NCBI GenBank assembly: GCA_028869325.1
Contig: JAGWST010000126.1
Coordinates: 1-8,044 of the forward strand
Direction of reading: 5' to 3'
Length of the DNA stretch: 8,044 nucleotides
Origin: a bacterium
GTDB taxonomy: Bacteria; Vulcanimicrobiota; Vulcanimicrobiia; Vulcanimicrobiales; SCRA01
The translations under genes and the position numbers were made by a program. Shown piece by piece: positions 1 to 7,164 of the stretch; positions within the stretch are counted from its first letter, which is position 1; every line of letters starts with the position of its first letter. Below the pieces are notes generated by a model. It had not been told where the DNA came from. It worked only from the letters and a program-made list of their open reading frames with translations, and did no database searches.

Positions 1-139
1 GAAGCGCCTGCTCAAGCCGTCGGACGCGGGCGAGAAGCTCAGCTACGATCTCTATTACGTCGAAGAATGGTCGCCGTTCTTGGATGTCTCCGTGCTCTTG
101 CAGACCGCGGTCGAATTCCTCTTCCATCGCGCAGGATGA
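1..139 (+). CDS. Polyprenyl-phosphate sugar-1-phosphate transferase, C-terminal end (partial)
   Basis: Only the last 45 codons are in the window (frame begins at base 2, TGA at 137-139). The tail contains YDLYYVEEWSPFLD followed by a short hydrophobic helix (VSVLLQTAVEFLF). This matches the conserved end of the bacterial sugar transferase family (Bac_transf, WcaJ/WbaP/EpsL type), where 'YDLYYI.NWS..LDL.IL..T' is typical. These membrane enzymes move a hexose- or HexNAc-1-phosphate from a nucleotide sugar onto undecaprenyl phosphate, the first step in building a repeat unit. Substrate cannot be told from the tail, and the catalytic Asp-Glu region is outside the window. Its stop codon overlaps the start of the next gene (ATGA at 136-139), which places it in the same operon. 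The family call is from motif recognition only. Confidence 0.85.
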   Translation, partial: KRLLKPSDAGEKLSYDLYYVEEWSPFLDVSVLLQTAVEFLFHRAG

Positions 140-1143
140 CCATCGCTCCCATGATGTTGCTGCAAGGCCTAGCGCGCACGTTCCCGCTCGACTGGTCCGT
201 CCAGCGCGACCACCGTCTCCGCACTCCAGGCGCGACGCTTCTCGGGCCTTACTATATCGGCTGGGACTCCGGCAACGGAGCTTACGGCGAGGGTTGGGAT
301 GCAGCGCCGCGCGACGCGAATGGCGTGATGCTGTCCCCTGGCGGCACGATCTACGACCCAACGCACATCGCGCAGTTCGGCTTGGAACAGCACTCGCGTT
401 GGGTGCTTCGCAGCGACGCCGAGGCGCGCCGGGCGTTTCTTGCGCAGGCGCGATGGTTGCGCGACCAGCAAGCGGTGCGCGGCGGAATCGCAGGCTGCTA
501 TCCATTTCCGTTCGCTTGGCCGGCTTACGGCGCGCCGCTGGGCTTCTTGTCCGCCATGACCCAGGGCGAGGCCATCTCGTTGCTGCTGCGCGCCTATGAG
601 ACGACGGGCGAGAACGGCTTTCTCGATGCGGCGGCGCGCGCGGCCGAGCCGTTTCGCCACGAGATTCGCGCGGGCGGCGTTACCTGGCGCTCCGGAGACG
701 ATGTCATTTTTGAGGAGGCCGCCGCCGATCCACCGGCCCACATCCTCAACGGCTGGATCTTCGCGCTCTGGGGGCTTCACGAGCTGCACACCTATAGCGC
801 GGAGCGCGACCTGGTCGCGATCTACGAGCAGAGCGTGCGTACGTTGCAGCGGCGCTTGATTCTCTACGACTCCGGCTCCTGGTCCTATTACAATCTCCTG
901 GCTACCAGGCGCGGCTTCCGCAAGCTCGCCACGCTGAAGTACCATGCCTTCCACATCGCCCAATTGCGTGTCATGGCCTCACTCGTCGGCGAGGCGTGCT
1001 TCAATGTGACAGCCGATCGCTGGAGCGCCTATGCGGAGTCGCCGATGAGCCGCCTCCACGTCTACCTGAATGCAGCAGCGGGGCTAATCGTGCGCGCTGT
1101 GCGCGAAGATACGGTCCCACGCGGGGCTAGGAGCGTCGTGTGA
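136..1143 (+). CDS. D-glucuronyl C5-epimerase family protein
   Basis: 335 aa from ATG 136. The family (D-glucuronyl C5-epimerase C-terminal domain) inverts C5 of a hexuronic acid within a glycan, as in D-GlcA to L-IdoA in heparan/heparosan. Seen in order (numbering from 136): LGPYYIGWDSGNGAYG near 35-50; SAMTQGEAISLLLRAY at 139-154; HILNGWIFALWGL at 202-214; DSGSWSYYNL at 245-254; LKYHAFHIAQL at 267-277. The last two match the human sequences GSGTIYDL and DYHTTHINQL, which as I recall carry two catalytic Tyr residues; here these would be Tyr252 and Tyr269. The start at 136 gives an ATGA overlap with the upstream stop; ATGs at 151/154 are alternatives, and one at 67 would overlap the upstream gene by 73 bases. 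No convincing signal peptide or membrane anchor is visible, so a cytoplasmic site (lipid-linked oligosaccharide) is possible. GC looks lower than in the genes further right. The true substrate is unknown. Confidence 0.88.
   Translation: MTIAPMMLLQGLARTFPLDWSVQRDHRLRTPGATLLGPYYIGWDSGNGAYGEGWDAAPRDANGVMLSPGGTIYDPTHIAQFGLEQHSRWVLRSDAEARRAFLAQARWLRDQQAVRGGIAGCYPFPFAWPAYGAPLGFLSAMTQGEAISLLLRAYETTGENGFLDAAARAAEPFRHEIRAGGVTWRSGDDVIFEEAAADPPAHILNGWIFALWGLHELHTYSAERDLVAIYEQSVRTLQRRLILYDSGSWSYYNLLATRRGFRKLATLKYHAFHIAQLRVMASLVGEACFNVTADRWSAYAESPMSRLHVYLNAAAGLIVRAVREDTVPRGARSVV
1129..1133 (+). promoter_or_regulatory. Shine-Dalgarno AGGAG for the 1140 GTG start
   Basis: AGGAG lies 6 bases before the GTG at 1140, inside the end of the epimerase gene. 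It supports GTG 1140 as the real start of the first glycosyltransferase even though it is not ATG and overlaps the upstream stop. Confidence 0.7.
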
Positions 1144-2288
1144 ACCGCATACGCGTCCTCCACATACTCCCAAGCCTCAAGGCTGGCGGCGCCGAGCGGC
1201 AGATACTGACGCTTCTTCCTCTCCTCCCGAACAGCGAGATCGACGTTGGGGTGTTGGCCGTCTACGCCTCACGGCTGGCCGACGCCGAGCGCACGCAACT
1301 GGGCTGCCCCGTCATCGAGGTCGGCCGGCGGCGCCGGAGCGACTACTCGTTCCCGTTCCGGCTGATACGCCAGATCAAGGGCTTCGCGCCGCAGATCGTT
1401 CACACCCATACGCACGTCGGGAAATACTGGGGACGCATGGCGGCGAGAGCCGCCGGAGTCCCGATCATCCTCCATACGGCACACAACCCTTGCGACCCGC
1501 GCCGAAATCCACTGGAACGCTTACTCGACCCGCTTCTCTACGCGAGTACCAGCCGTGTCATCACCTTCCTCGAAGACCAACGTGCGACGCTGGCGCGCCT
1601 CGACGGCTTTCCGCCCGAAAAGATCGCGATCATTCCGAATGGGATTCTTCCGCGCAAGGCACCGGCGCGCGAGGAGCGCCTCTCGGCGCGCCGTTCGTTG
1701 GGCGTGAGCGACGACGCCTTTGTCATACTCGTGGTCGGGCGACTCGAGCAGGTGAAGAATCAGCGCCTGGCGCTCGATGCGCTCGCCGCGCTTCCTGAGC
1801 AGGCGCGCGTGCGCATCCGTCTCTTCGTGCTCGGCTCAGGGAGCCAGGAGACCGCACTCCGCGATCTCGCACACGAGCGCGCGCTCCGGGAGCACGTCGC
1901 CTTTCTCGGCCATCGCACCGATGTAGCGGACCTCTTGCCGGGCGGCGATCTCATGTTGATGACCTCGCTCTACGAAGGGATGCCGCTCGTGCTCATCGAG
2001 GCGATGTTCGCCGGCGTCCCGATCCTCACCACGCCGTGGACCGGGGCACGCAGCATGCTCGTCGCCGGCTCGTGCGGCTACCTTGCCGAAGGCTGGAATC
2101 CCCAGCAACTCGCGGCGGCACTCGAACGCGCCCTCCGCGATCCGCGGGAGCGCCTGGCGGTCGCCGAGCGCGCGCGACTGCACGCGGCGGATCAATACGA
2201 CATCCAGAAGATGGCCGAGGCGCATCGCACTCTCTATCTGGAGCTCGCCGGCGCACGCTCCTTGCCTTCCATGGCGGCTGCCTCGTGA
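1140..2288 (+). CDS. Family 4 glycosyltransferase (GT-B), first of three
   Basis: 382 aa, GTG start at 1140 forming a GTGA overlap with the epimerase stop, with AGGAG 6 bases upstream. The N-terminal Rossmann-like domain opens with RVLHILPSLKAGGAERQ (5-21), the usual 'GGAE' acceptor-side loop. Then come HTHTHVGKYWGR (88-99), a typical IIPNGI inter-domain segment (164-169), and the donor domain start VVGRLEQVKN (198-207). The donor site EGMPLVLIE is a clear E-x7-E motif (Glu279 and Glu287). Retaining GT4 enzymes with this pattern transfer a sugar from a nucleotide donor to a lipid-linked acceptor at the cytoplasmic face of the membrane. Donor and linkage cannot be deduced. Length is normal for the family. 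The context, between an initiating transferase and a uronic acid donor pathway, points to repeat-unit assembly. Confidence 0.93.
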   Translation: MNRIRVLHILPSLKAGGAERQILTLLPLLPNSEIDVGVLAVYASRLADAERTQLGCPVIEVGRRRRSDYSFPFRLIRQIKGFAPQIVHTHTHVGKYWGRMAARAAGVPIILHTAHNPCDPRRNPLERLLDPLLYASTSRVITFLEDQRATLARLDGFPPEKIAIIPNGILPRKAPAREERLSARRSLGVSDDAFVILVVGRLEQVKNQRLALDALAALPEQARVRIRLFVLGSGSQETALRDLAHERALREHVAFLGHRTDVADLLPGGDLMLMTSLYEGMPLVLIEAMFAGVPILTTPWTGARSMLVAGSCGYLAEGWNPQQLAAALERALRDPRERLAVAERARLHAADQYDIQKMAEAHRTLYLELAGARSLPSMAAAS

Positions 2289-3475
2289 GAGTCGCCTATG
2301 TTACTTCGCAGTTTCCGTTCGGCCCCGGTGAGGCGTTTCTGCACGCGGAGGCGGAGGCACTGGCGCGCCTGAGCGGCGACCTGGTGGTGGTGCCCACGCG
2401 GCCAAAGACGCGCGAGAGCCGCTACGGCGCGCTCCCGGCGCGCGTCGTCCGCCTGGACACCTGGGCGCCACGCACGCTTGCGCTGGCGGCGCTCGAGACG
2501 CTCGCGCAACCGCGGCGCGCATGGCGGGCGCTGATGCGCCTGCTCGCGACCCCCTACCGGCTTTCGACCAAGCTGAAGAATCTCGCCGTCTTCCCCAAGG
2601 CGCTCGCGGTCGCGCGCACCCTGCGCGAAGAGGGCGTCGAGCACATCCACGCGCATTGGCTCTCGACTCCGTCGACCGTGGCATACGTCGCGGCGACGAT
2701 GATCGGCGTCAAGTGGAGCTGCACGGCGCATCGCTTCGATATCTTCGAAGACAACCTGCTTGCCGAGAAGCTCTCCAGCGCGGCCTTCGTGCGAGCGATC
2801 TCGGCGCGCAACCGCGAGCTCATCGTCGCCCGCGGCAGAGATGGCGCCGGGGAGCGCTGCCGCGTGGTTCACCTCGGTGTCACGCTTCCGCAGCACGTGC
2901 GCCCGCCGTCTGAGCCCGGCACGCTGCGCATCCTCTGCCCGGCTTCGCTGGTGCCCGTGAAGGGCCACGCCTATCTGATCGCGGCGCTGGCCCACCTGCG
3001 TGACTCGGGCGCGGCATTCACCTGCGACTTCGTCGGTGAGGGTCACCTGCGCGAGCCGATCGAGCAGCAGATCGCGCAGGCCGGCTTGAGCGGCCAGCTG
3101 CGCCTGCGCGGAAATATCGCGCACGAGCGGTTGATGGCGGAGCTGACGGGCGGAGCCTACGACCTGGTCGTGCTGGCAAGCACCGAGACGGGGACGGAGT
3201 TCGAGGGCATTCCCGTCGCGCTGATGGAGGCCATGGCCGCCGGCATTCCCTGCGTCGCGACCCGGACCGGCAGCATCCCCGAGCTCATCGACGACGCCTC
3301 CGGATCGATACTGGTGCCGCAACGCGACGCCCAGGCGCTGGCCTCGGCGATCGCGGCGTTCGCCGACCCCGTCTACCGCAGCGAGTGCGGCCGCCGCGCC
3401 CGGGAGCGCGTCGCCAGCTCGTTCGACGTGCGCCAGACGACCGGCGCGCTCTTTCGCATGATGTGTGCCTCGTGA
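2285..3475 (+). CDS. Family 4 glycosyltransferase (WcaL-like), second of three
   Basis: 396 aa from GTG 2285, which overlaps the preceding TGA as GTGA. The frame is open further upstream, but the GT4 N-terminus MRVAYVTSQFPFGPGEAFL begins exactly here. This opening resembles colanic-acid WcaL-type transferases ('T.QFP...E.F'). Other landmarks are HIHAHWLSTPSTVAY (120-134), CTAHRFDIFED (146-156) where the family has an 'TAHxxDIF' segment, the donor-domain loop LVPVKGH (222-228), and EGIPVALME, an E-x7-E motif (Glu307 and Glu315). The expected role is addition of one sugar to the undecaprenyl-linked repeat unit in the cytoplasm; donor unknown. There is no good Shine-Dalgarno just ahead of the GTG, so translation probably depends on ribosomes finishing the upstream gene. 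WcaL likeness is from motif memory and is less certain than the GT4 call. Confidence 0.92.
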   Translation: MRVAYVTSQFPFGPGEAFLHAEAEALARLSGDLVVVPTRPKTRESRYGALPARVVRLDTWAPRTLALAALETLAQPRRAWRALMRLLATPYRLSTKLKNLAVFPKALAVARTLREEGVEHIHAHWLSTPSTVAYVAATMIGVKWSCTAHRFDIFEDNLLAEKLSSAAFVRAISARNRELIVARGRDGAGERCRVVHLGVTLPQHVRPPSEPGTLRILCPASLVPVKGHAYLIAALAHLRDSGAAFTCDFVGEGHLREPIEQQIAQAGLSGQLRLRGNIAHERLMAELTGGAYDLVVLASTETGTEFEGIPVALMEAMAAGIPCVATRTGSIPELIDDASGSILVPQRDAQALASAIAAFADPVYRSECGRRARERVASSFDVRQTTGALFRMMCAS

Positions 3476-4719
3476 ACGCCTTGCTGCTCTCGCAATTCTT
3501 TCCCCCCGAGCCTTGCGCCGCGAGCAATCGCAATGCCGCCATCGCCGCGGCGCTGCTGAGCACGGGGCACGACGTGCAGGTGGTCACCGGCTTCCCGAAC
3601 TTTCCCTCAGGCGTCATCCCGGAGCGCTACCGCCGGCTTCTGCGGACGGCCGAGCTCGTCGAAGGCGTGCGCGTCTCGCGCGCTTGGACGTTCGCCTCGC
3701 CGCGGCGCTCCTCGCTGCTTCGGCTGCTCAACTGGCTCTCGCTCTCGGCCTCGGCATCTCTGCACGTTCTCTTCCTGCGCGGGCGCTACGACGTGGTCTA
3801 CGTCTCCAGCCCGCCGATCACGCTGGCGCTGCCGGCAATCGTCGCCTCGCTCCGCCACCGCGCGCGCCTGGTCGTCGATGTCCGCGACTCCTACCCGGAG
3901 GTCGCTGTTCGCATGGGAATGTGGAAGCCGGACTCCCTGCTGGCGCGGGCCGTCGGTTGGGTGGCGCGTACGCTCTACCACCGTGCGGCCGGCGTCATCG
4001 GAGTGACGGAGAGCATGCGCGAGGAGATCGAGGCCCGCGGCTGCGATCCGGGCAAGATCCTCATCGCCCCCAACGGCTTCGATCGCATCGAGCCCAGTCC
4101 GGAGGCCCCCTACGCCCGGCGAGAGGGCGAGGTGGTCGCCGCGTTCGTCGGTAACTTCGGCCTGGCCGCGGGCGTCGACGTCGTGGTCGATGCGGCGGCC
4201 CTGCTTCGCGACGAGCCGCACGTGCGTTTCGTCCTCGTCGGCGACGGCTCGGAGTTTCAGCGCATACGCGATCGGGTCGCGGCGCAGGGCTTGACCAACG
4301 TCGAGCTGCTCGGCGCACGGCCGCGCACGGAGGCGATGGCGGCGTTGCGCGACGCCGACGTCTGCATCGTTCCGCTCAAACGCCATCTGGTCGACAGCCT
4401 TCCGACGAAGCTCTTCGACGCGCTCTCCGTCGGCTGCCCCGTGCTGGTGAGCGCCGCCGGCGAGGCCCGCCATTTCGTCGAGCGCTCGGGCGGCGGCTGG
4501 TGCGTGCCGCCCGAAGATCCCCCCGCGCTGGCGGCGGCGATCCGCGAGATCGCTGCCGCCCCGCGCGAGCGCTTGGAGCGCGCGGAGCGCGGGCGTGTTT
4601 ACGTCGAGCGACACTACGACCGCGCGCGCAGCATGACGTCGATCGTCAATTATATGGAGTCACTGGTCGATCCCATGCGTACCCTCTGCGCTCAGATCGT
4701 TCACCGCGTCGAGGTGTGA
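3472..4719 (+). CDS. WbuB/WcaI-like family 4 glycosyltransferase, third of three
   Basis: 415 aa from GTG 3472, again a GTGA overlap with the upstream stop and again without a clear Shine-Dalgarno. The N-terminus LLLSQFFPPEP (4-14), VVTGFPNFPSGVIPERYR (37-54), the segment VSSPPITLALPAI (111-123) and VVDVRDSYPE (134-143) are the signature of the WbuB/WcaI branch of GT4, which includes fucosamine and fucose transferases. A hydrophobic stretch at about 81-103 (LLRLLNWLSLSASASLHVLF) is usual in this branch and probably a membrane-association helix. Further on are IAPNGFD (198-204), FVGNFGLAAGVDVVV (225-239) and the donor site DSLPTKLFDALSVGCPVL (308-325). Here the classical E-x7-E reads Asp308-x7-Asp316 on simple alignment. 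Donor sugar is not deducible; an amino sugar is plausible by kinship. This is the last gene before the 112-base gap. Confidence 0.92.
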   Translation: MNALLLSQFFPPEPCAASNRNAAIAAALLSTGHDVQVVTGFPNFPSGVIPERYRRLLRTAELVEGVRVSRAWTFASPRRSSLLRLLNWLSLSASASLHVLFLRGRYDVVYVSSPPITLALPAIVASLRHRARLVVDVRDSYPEVAVRMGMWKPDSLLARAVGWVARTLYHRAAGVIGVTESMREEIEARGCDPGKILIAPNGFDRIEPSPEAPYARREGEVVAAFVGNFGLAAGVDVVVDAAALLRDEPHVRFVLVGDGSEFQRIRDRVAAQGLTNVELLGARPRTEAMAALRDADVCIVPLKRHLVDSLPTKLFDALSVGCPVLVSAAGEARHFVERSGGGWCVPPEDPPALAAAIREIAAAPRERLERAERGRVYVERHYDRARSMTSIVNYMESLVDPMRTLCAQIVHRVEV

Positions 4720-4831
4720 CGTGCGCGCGCAATCGTGCTCTTCTTCCACCTCCGGCAGGGAGCAAAGGTCCTAGGCCAAGGGCTCATGGACCCTACCTCC
4801 TCCACGGCCGTCCCGATAGACTGACAGAAGC
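4720..4831. other. Intergenic spacer between the glycosyltransferase and uronate-pathway gene blocks
   Basis: 112 bases, the only non-coding stretch longer than a few bases in the window. I see no small gene with plausible coding signals, no clear -35/-10 pair and no U-tract. A possible RNA hairpin sits at 4767-4792. The sequence just before the ATG at 4832 (AGAAG at 4826-4830) is too close to be a good Shine-Dalgarno. The spacer may hold a second promoter or a leader, but nothing in it proves that. Confidence 0.6.
4767..4792 (+). other. Possible RNA hairpin in the intergenic spacer
   Basis: GGTCC (4767-4771) pairs with GGACC (4788-4792). Inside it, GGCC (4774-4777) can pair with GGCT (4781-4784, one G-U pair) around a 3-base AAG loop, leaving a small 2x3 internal loop. 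There is no T-run after it, so it is not a typical Rho-independent terminator. It could be a processing or attenuation structure, or chance in GC-rich DNA. Confidence 0.3.
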
Positions 4832-6178
4832 ATGACCGCCATCAGTACCACCCTCGGCCCCATCGATTATCGGGCGCGGCTCAAAGACATGTTCGCCGCA
4901 CGCACGGCCACGGTGGGCGTCGTGGGCGTCGGCTACGTCGGACTGCCGTTGGCGGTAGAGAAGGCGAAGGTCGGGTTCCACGTGATTGGCTACGACCGCA
5001 ACGCCGAGCGCGTCGCGAAGATCAACCGCGGCGAGAACTATATTCTCGACGTCGCCGATGCCGAGCTCAAAGAGAGCGTCTCGTCCGGCACGCTCGAGGC
5101 GACGACCGATTTCTCCAGCCTCGATCGCTGCGACGTCATCATCATCTGCGTGCCGACGCCGTTGACCGCGAATCACGATCCCGATATCTCCTACATCCGC
5201 CATGTGGGCGGTAAGATCGCCGAGCGCCTGCGCCCGGGCCAGCTGATCTGCCTCGAGAGCACCACCTATCCCGGCACCACCGAGGAGGTCTTGCTGCCGC
5301 TCTTCTCCAGCGGCGACCTGATCGCCGGGCGTGACTTCTTCTTGGCCTTCTCGCCCGAGCGTGTCGACCCCGGGAACAAGCGTTACACCACCAAGAACAC
5401 GAACAAACTGGTCGGCGGCGTGACGCCCGCGTGCACGGAGGTCGCCAGCAGCTTCTACGCGCAGACGATCCTCACCGTGCTGTCCGTGGCTTCACCGAAG
5501 GTCGCCGAGATGGCGAAGGTCTTCGAGAACACCTTTCGCGCCGTCAACATCGCCCTGGTCAACGAGCTCGCACTCCTCTGCGACCGCATGGAGATCAACA
5601 TCTGGGACGTGATCGATGCCGCGGCGACCAAGCCGTTCGGGATCATGCGCTTCGAGCCCGGCCCCGGCGTCGGCGGCCACTGCATCCCGGTCGATCCCTT
5701 CTACCTCACCTGGAAGGCGCGCGAGTACGATTTCCATACGCGCTTCATCGAGCTGGCGGGCGAGATCAATCTCCAGATGCCGTACTTCGTGCGCGACAAG
5801 GTCGTGCGCGCGCTGGGCGAGCACCGCAAGTCGCTGCGCGGCGCGAAGCTGCTGGTGATCGGGATCGCCTACAAGAGAGATATCGAGGACTGCCGTGAGT
5901 CGCCGGCGCTCAAGGTAGTGGAGTTGCTCGAGCACGAAGGCGCGGCGGTCGTCTACCATGACCCCTGCGTTCCCAGCTATCGCGCGAAAGACGGCTCGAC
6001 GCGCCACTCGGTGGAGCTCAACGTACGGCGCCTGCACGAGGCCGATTGCGTCCTCATCCTCACCGACCATTCCACCGTGGATTGGCAGGAGATCGTCCGC
6101 GAGGCCCACGCTGTCGTCGACACGCGTAACGCGACGCGGCACGTGCGAGGCGAGGAGAGCCGCGTCACTCTGCTATGA
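4832..6178 (+). CDS. wbpA: UDP-N-acetylglucosamine 6-dehydrogenase (WbpA-type nucleotide sugar dehydrogenase)
   Basis: 448 aa. It oxidises C6 of a UDP-HexNAc to the uronic acid with two NAD+, most likely UDP-GlcNAc to UDP-GlcNAcA. The NAD-binding motif [10 protein letters not shown] is at 32-41, and ENYILDV at 68-74 is typical of the WbpA group. Glu142 in [12 protein letters not shown], Lys229 in [16 protein letters not shown] and the catalytic Cys284 in [13 protein letters not shown] are all present. The C-terminal UDP-binding domain has [18 protein letters not shown] (344-361). Length is normal. ATG 4832 gives the roughly 25-residue lead before the Rossmann fold common in this group; the next Met (residue 20) would cut into it. 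The Shine-Dalgarno is poor. UDP-ManNAc (WecC-type) or UDP-Glc specificity cannot be excluded from sequence alone, but the wbpB, wbpD and wbpE homologues directly downstream favour UDP-GlcNAc. Confidence 0.92.
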   Translation: MTAISTTLGPIDYRARLKDMFAARTATVGVVGVGYVGLPLAVEKAKVGFHVIGYDRNAERVAKINRGENYILDVADAELKESVSSGTLEATTDFSSLDRCDVIIICVPTPLTANHDPDISYIRHVGGKIAERLRPGQLICLESTTYPGTTEEVLLPLFSSGDLIAGRDFFLAFSPERVDPGNKRYTTKNTNKLVGGVTPACTEVASSFYAQTILTVLSVASPKVAEMAKVFENTFRAVNIALVNELALLCDRMEINIWDVIDAAATKPFGIMRFEPGPGVGGHCIPVDPFYLTWKAREYDFHTRFIELAGEINLQMPYFVRDKVVRALGEHRKSLRGAKLLVIGIAYKRDIEDCRESPALKVVELLEHEGAAVVYHDPCVPSYRAKDGSTRHSVELNVRRLHEADCVLILTDHSTVDWQEIVREAHAVVDTRNATRHVRGEESRVTLL

Positions 6179-7164
6179 TGAGCCAACCCGTTCGCCTTGG
6201 CGTGGTGGGAGCCGGCTACTGGGGCGCCAACCTCGTTCGCAACTGCGCCCAGCTGGGTGTGCTCAGCGTGGTCTCCGATCTCAACGCCGCGACGCTGGCG
6301 GCGGTGCACGGCGCGCACCCGGGTGTCGCCGTTACCTTGGAGGTCGAGGATCTGCTGTCGGCCCCGATCGACGGCGTCGTCATCGCCGCGCCCGCGCCGC
6401 TGCACGCCTCGCTTGCGCGGCGCGCGGCCTCCGCCGGCAAGCACGTTTTCGTCGAAAAGCCCTTCGCCTTGACCGTGGCCGAGGCGCAGTCGATCGTGGA
6501 AGAGACCGAGCGCTGCGGCGTCACGAGCATGGCCGGCCACGTCCTCCTCTACCATCCGGCGGTGGAGCGGTTGCTGGAGCTGGTCCGCGCCGGGGCCGTC
6601 GGCCGAGTTGCGCACGTGCGCTCGCGGCGCCTCAGCCTGGGCAAGCTGCGCGAACACGAGAGCGTCTGGTGGAGCTTCGCGCCCCACGATGTCGCACTGG
6701 TACTCGAGATTCTGGGAGAGACCCCGTTGGAGATCAGCGGCCGCCAGCACCGGTTCTCCGCGCACGCACTGCCCGACATGGCATACGCCGACGCGTGCTT
6801 CGCGGACGGCCGTTCGGCCCACGTGGAGGTCTCCTGGCGCGACCCCGGCAAGACCTCCAGACTCGACGTCTTCGGCAGCGAGGGCGTGCTCACGTTCACG
6901 GATTCACGAGCCGGCGCCTCGCTGACCCTGACGCGCTGCGGAGAGCGACGCGAGGAGCACGGCGGGCGCGGGATCTGGCGCGAAGAGCCGCAAACCGTGG
7001 CGTTCACCGCCGGCGAGCCGTTGCGTCGCGAGCTCGAGGCCTTTATCGAGACGATCCGCACGGGCGTTCCAGCGCTCACGGACGGCCGAAAGGCCGTCGA
7101 AGTCGTTCGCGTCCTCGCCACCTTCGACGCATGCTCCGGGATTCCGCAGGAGGCCCTCGTCTGA
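6175..7164 (+). CDS. wbpB: Gfo/Idh/MocA oxidoreductase, probable UDP-GlcNAcA 3-dehydrogenase (WbpB/WlbA-type)
   Basis: 329 aa; oxidises the 3-OH of UDP-GlcNAcA to a 3-keto sugar, which the aminotransferase then uses. Seen: the Rossmann motif GVVGAGYWG (9-17), [10 protein letters not shown] (72-81), the family EKP motif with Lys95 (FVEKPFAL, 92-99), [14 protein letters not shown] (121-134), and [16 protein letters not shown] (165-180), whose His171-Asp172 fall where the family places its catalytic His. WbpB and WlbA typically carry 'W.L.PHD' here and are of similar length. In characterised WbpB the tightly held NADH is re-oxidised by 2-oxoglutarate; whether this one does so is unknown. Start: ATG 6175 overlaps the upstream stop (ATGA); ATG 6178 is an in-frame alternative. 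GGAGAG at 6154-6159 is rather far (15 bases) from 6175. The Gfo/Idh/MocA fold is certain; the precise substrate rests on the neighbours. Confidence 0.87.
   Translation: MMSQPVRLGVVGAGYWGANLVRNCAQLGVLSVVSDLNAATLAAVHGAHPGVAVTLEVEDLLSAPIDGVVIAAPAPLHASLARRAASAGKHVFVEKPFALTVAEAQSIVEETERCGVTSMAGHVLLYHPAVERLLELVRAGAVGRVAHVRSRRLSLGKLREHESVWWSFAPHDVALVLEILGETPLEISGRQHRFSAHALPDMAYADACFADGRSAHVEVSWRDPGKTSRLDVFGSEGVLTFTDSRAGASLTLTRCGERREEHGGRGIWREEPQTVAFTAGEPLRRELEAFIETIRTGVPALTDGRKAVEVVRVLATFDACSGIPQEALV
7148..7153 (+). promoter_or_regulatory. Shine-Dalgarno AGGAGG for the 7164 ATG
   Basis: A full AGGAGG hexamer lies 10 bases before ATG 7164, within the last codons of the oxidoreductase gene. It fixes the acetyltransferase start at 7164, although the same frame is open far upstream. 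Confidence 0.75.

Noticed and set aside
67..135. ATG at 67 as the epimerase start, giving a somewhat hydrophobic leader
   Set aside because: It would overlap the sugar transferase gene by 73 bases and the added segment contains several Arg residues and no signal-peptide pattern. ATG 136 fits the overlap style of the whole locus.
2036..2284. Upstream extension of the second glycosyltransferase to an ATG at 2036
   Set aside because: It would overlap the first glycosyltransferase by about 250 bases with Arg-rich non-family sequence; the GT4 N-terminus begins at GTG 2285.
2234..3322. Long open frame on the minus strand opposite the second glycosyltransferase
   Set aside because: Antisense shadow of a high-GC gene: no family motifs, arginine- and alanine-rich, no Shine-Dalgarno context, and the + strand frame is a clear GT4 enzyme.
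3385..3471. Upstream extension of the third glycosyltransferase to an ATG at 3385
   Set aside because: The added residues are Arg/Pro-rich and unlike the family; the conserved LLLSQFFPPE start follows directly from GTG 3472.
3607..4614. 335-codon minus-strand open frame opposite the third glycosyltransferase
   Set aside because: Low-complexity Arg/Ala/Asp/His composition typical of antisense frames in GC-rich coding DNA; no recognisable domain.
4767..4792. Rho-independent terminator after the third glycosyltransferase
   Set aside because: A stem can be drawn but it is interrupted and no run of T follows, so I list it only as a possible hairpin.
4815..4820. GATAGA as a -10 promoter element before the dehydrogenase
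   Set aside because: No -35-like hexamer lies at 16-18 bases upstream, and it is only 11 bases from the start codon.
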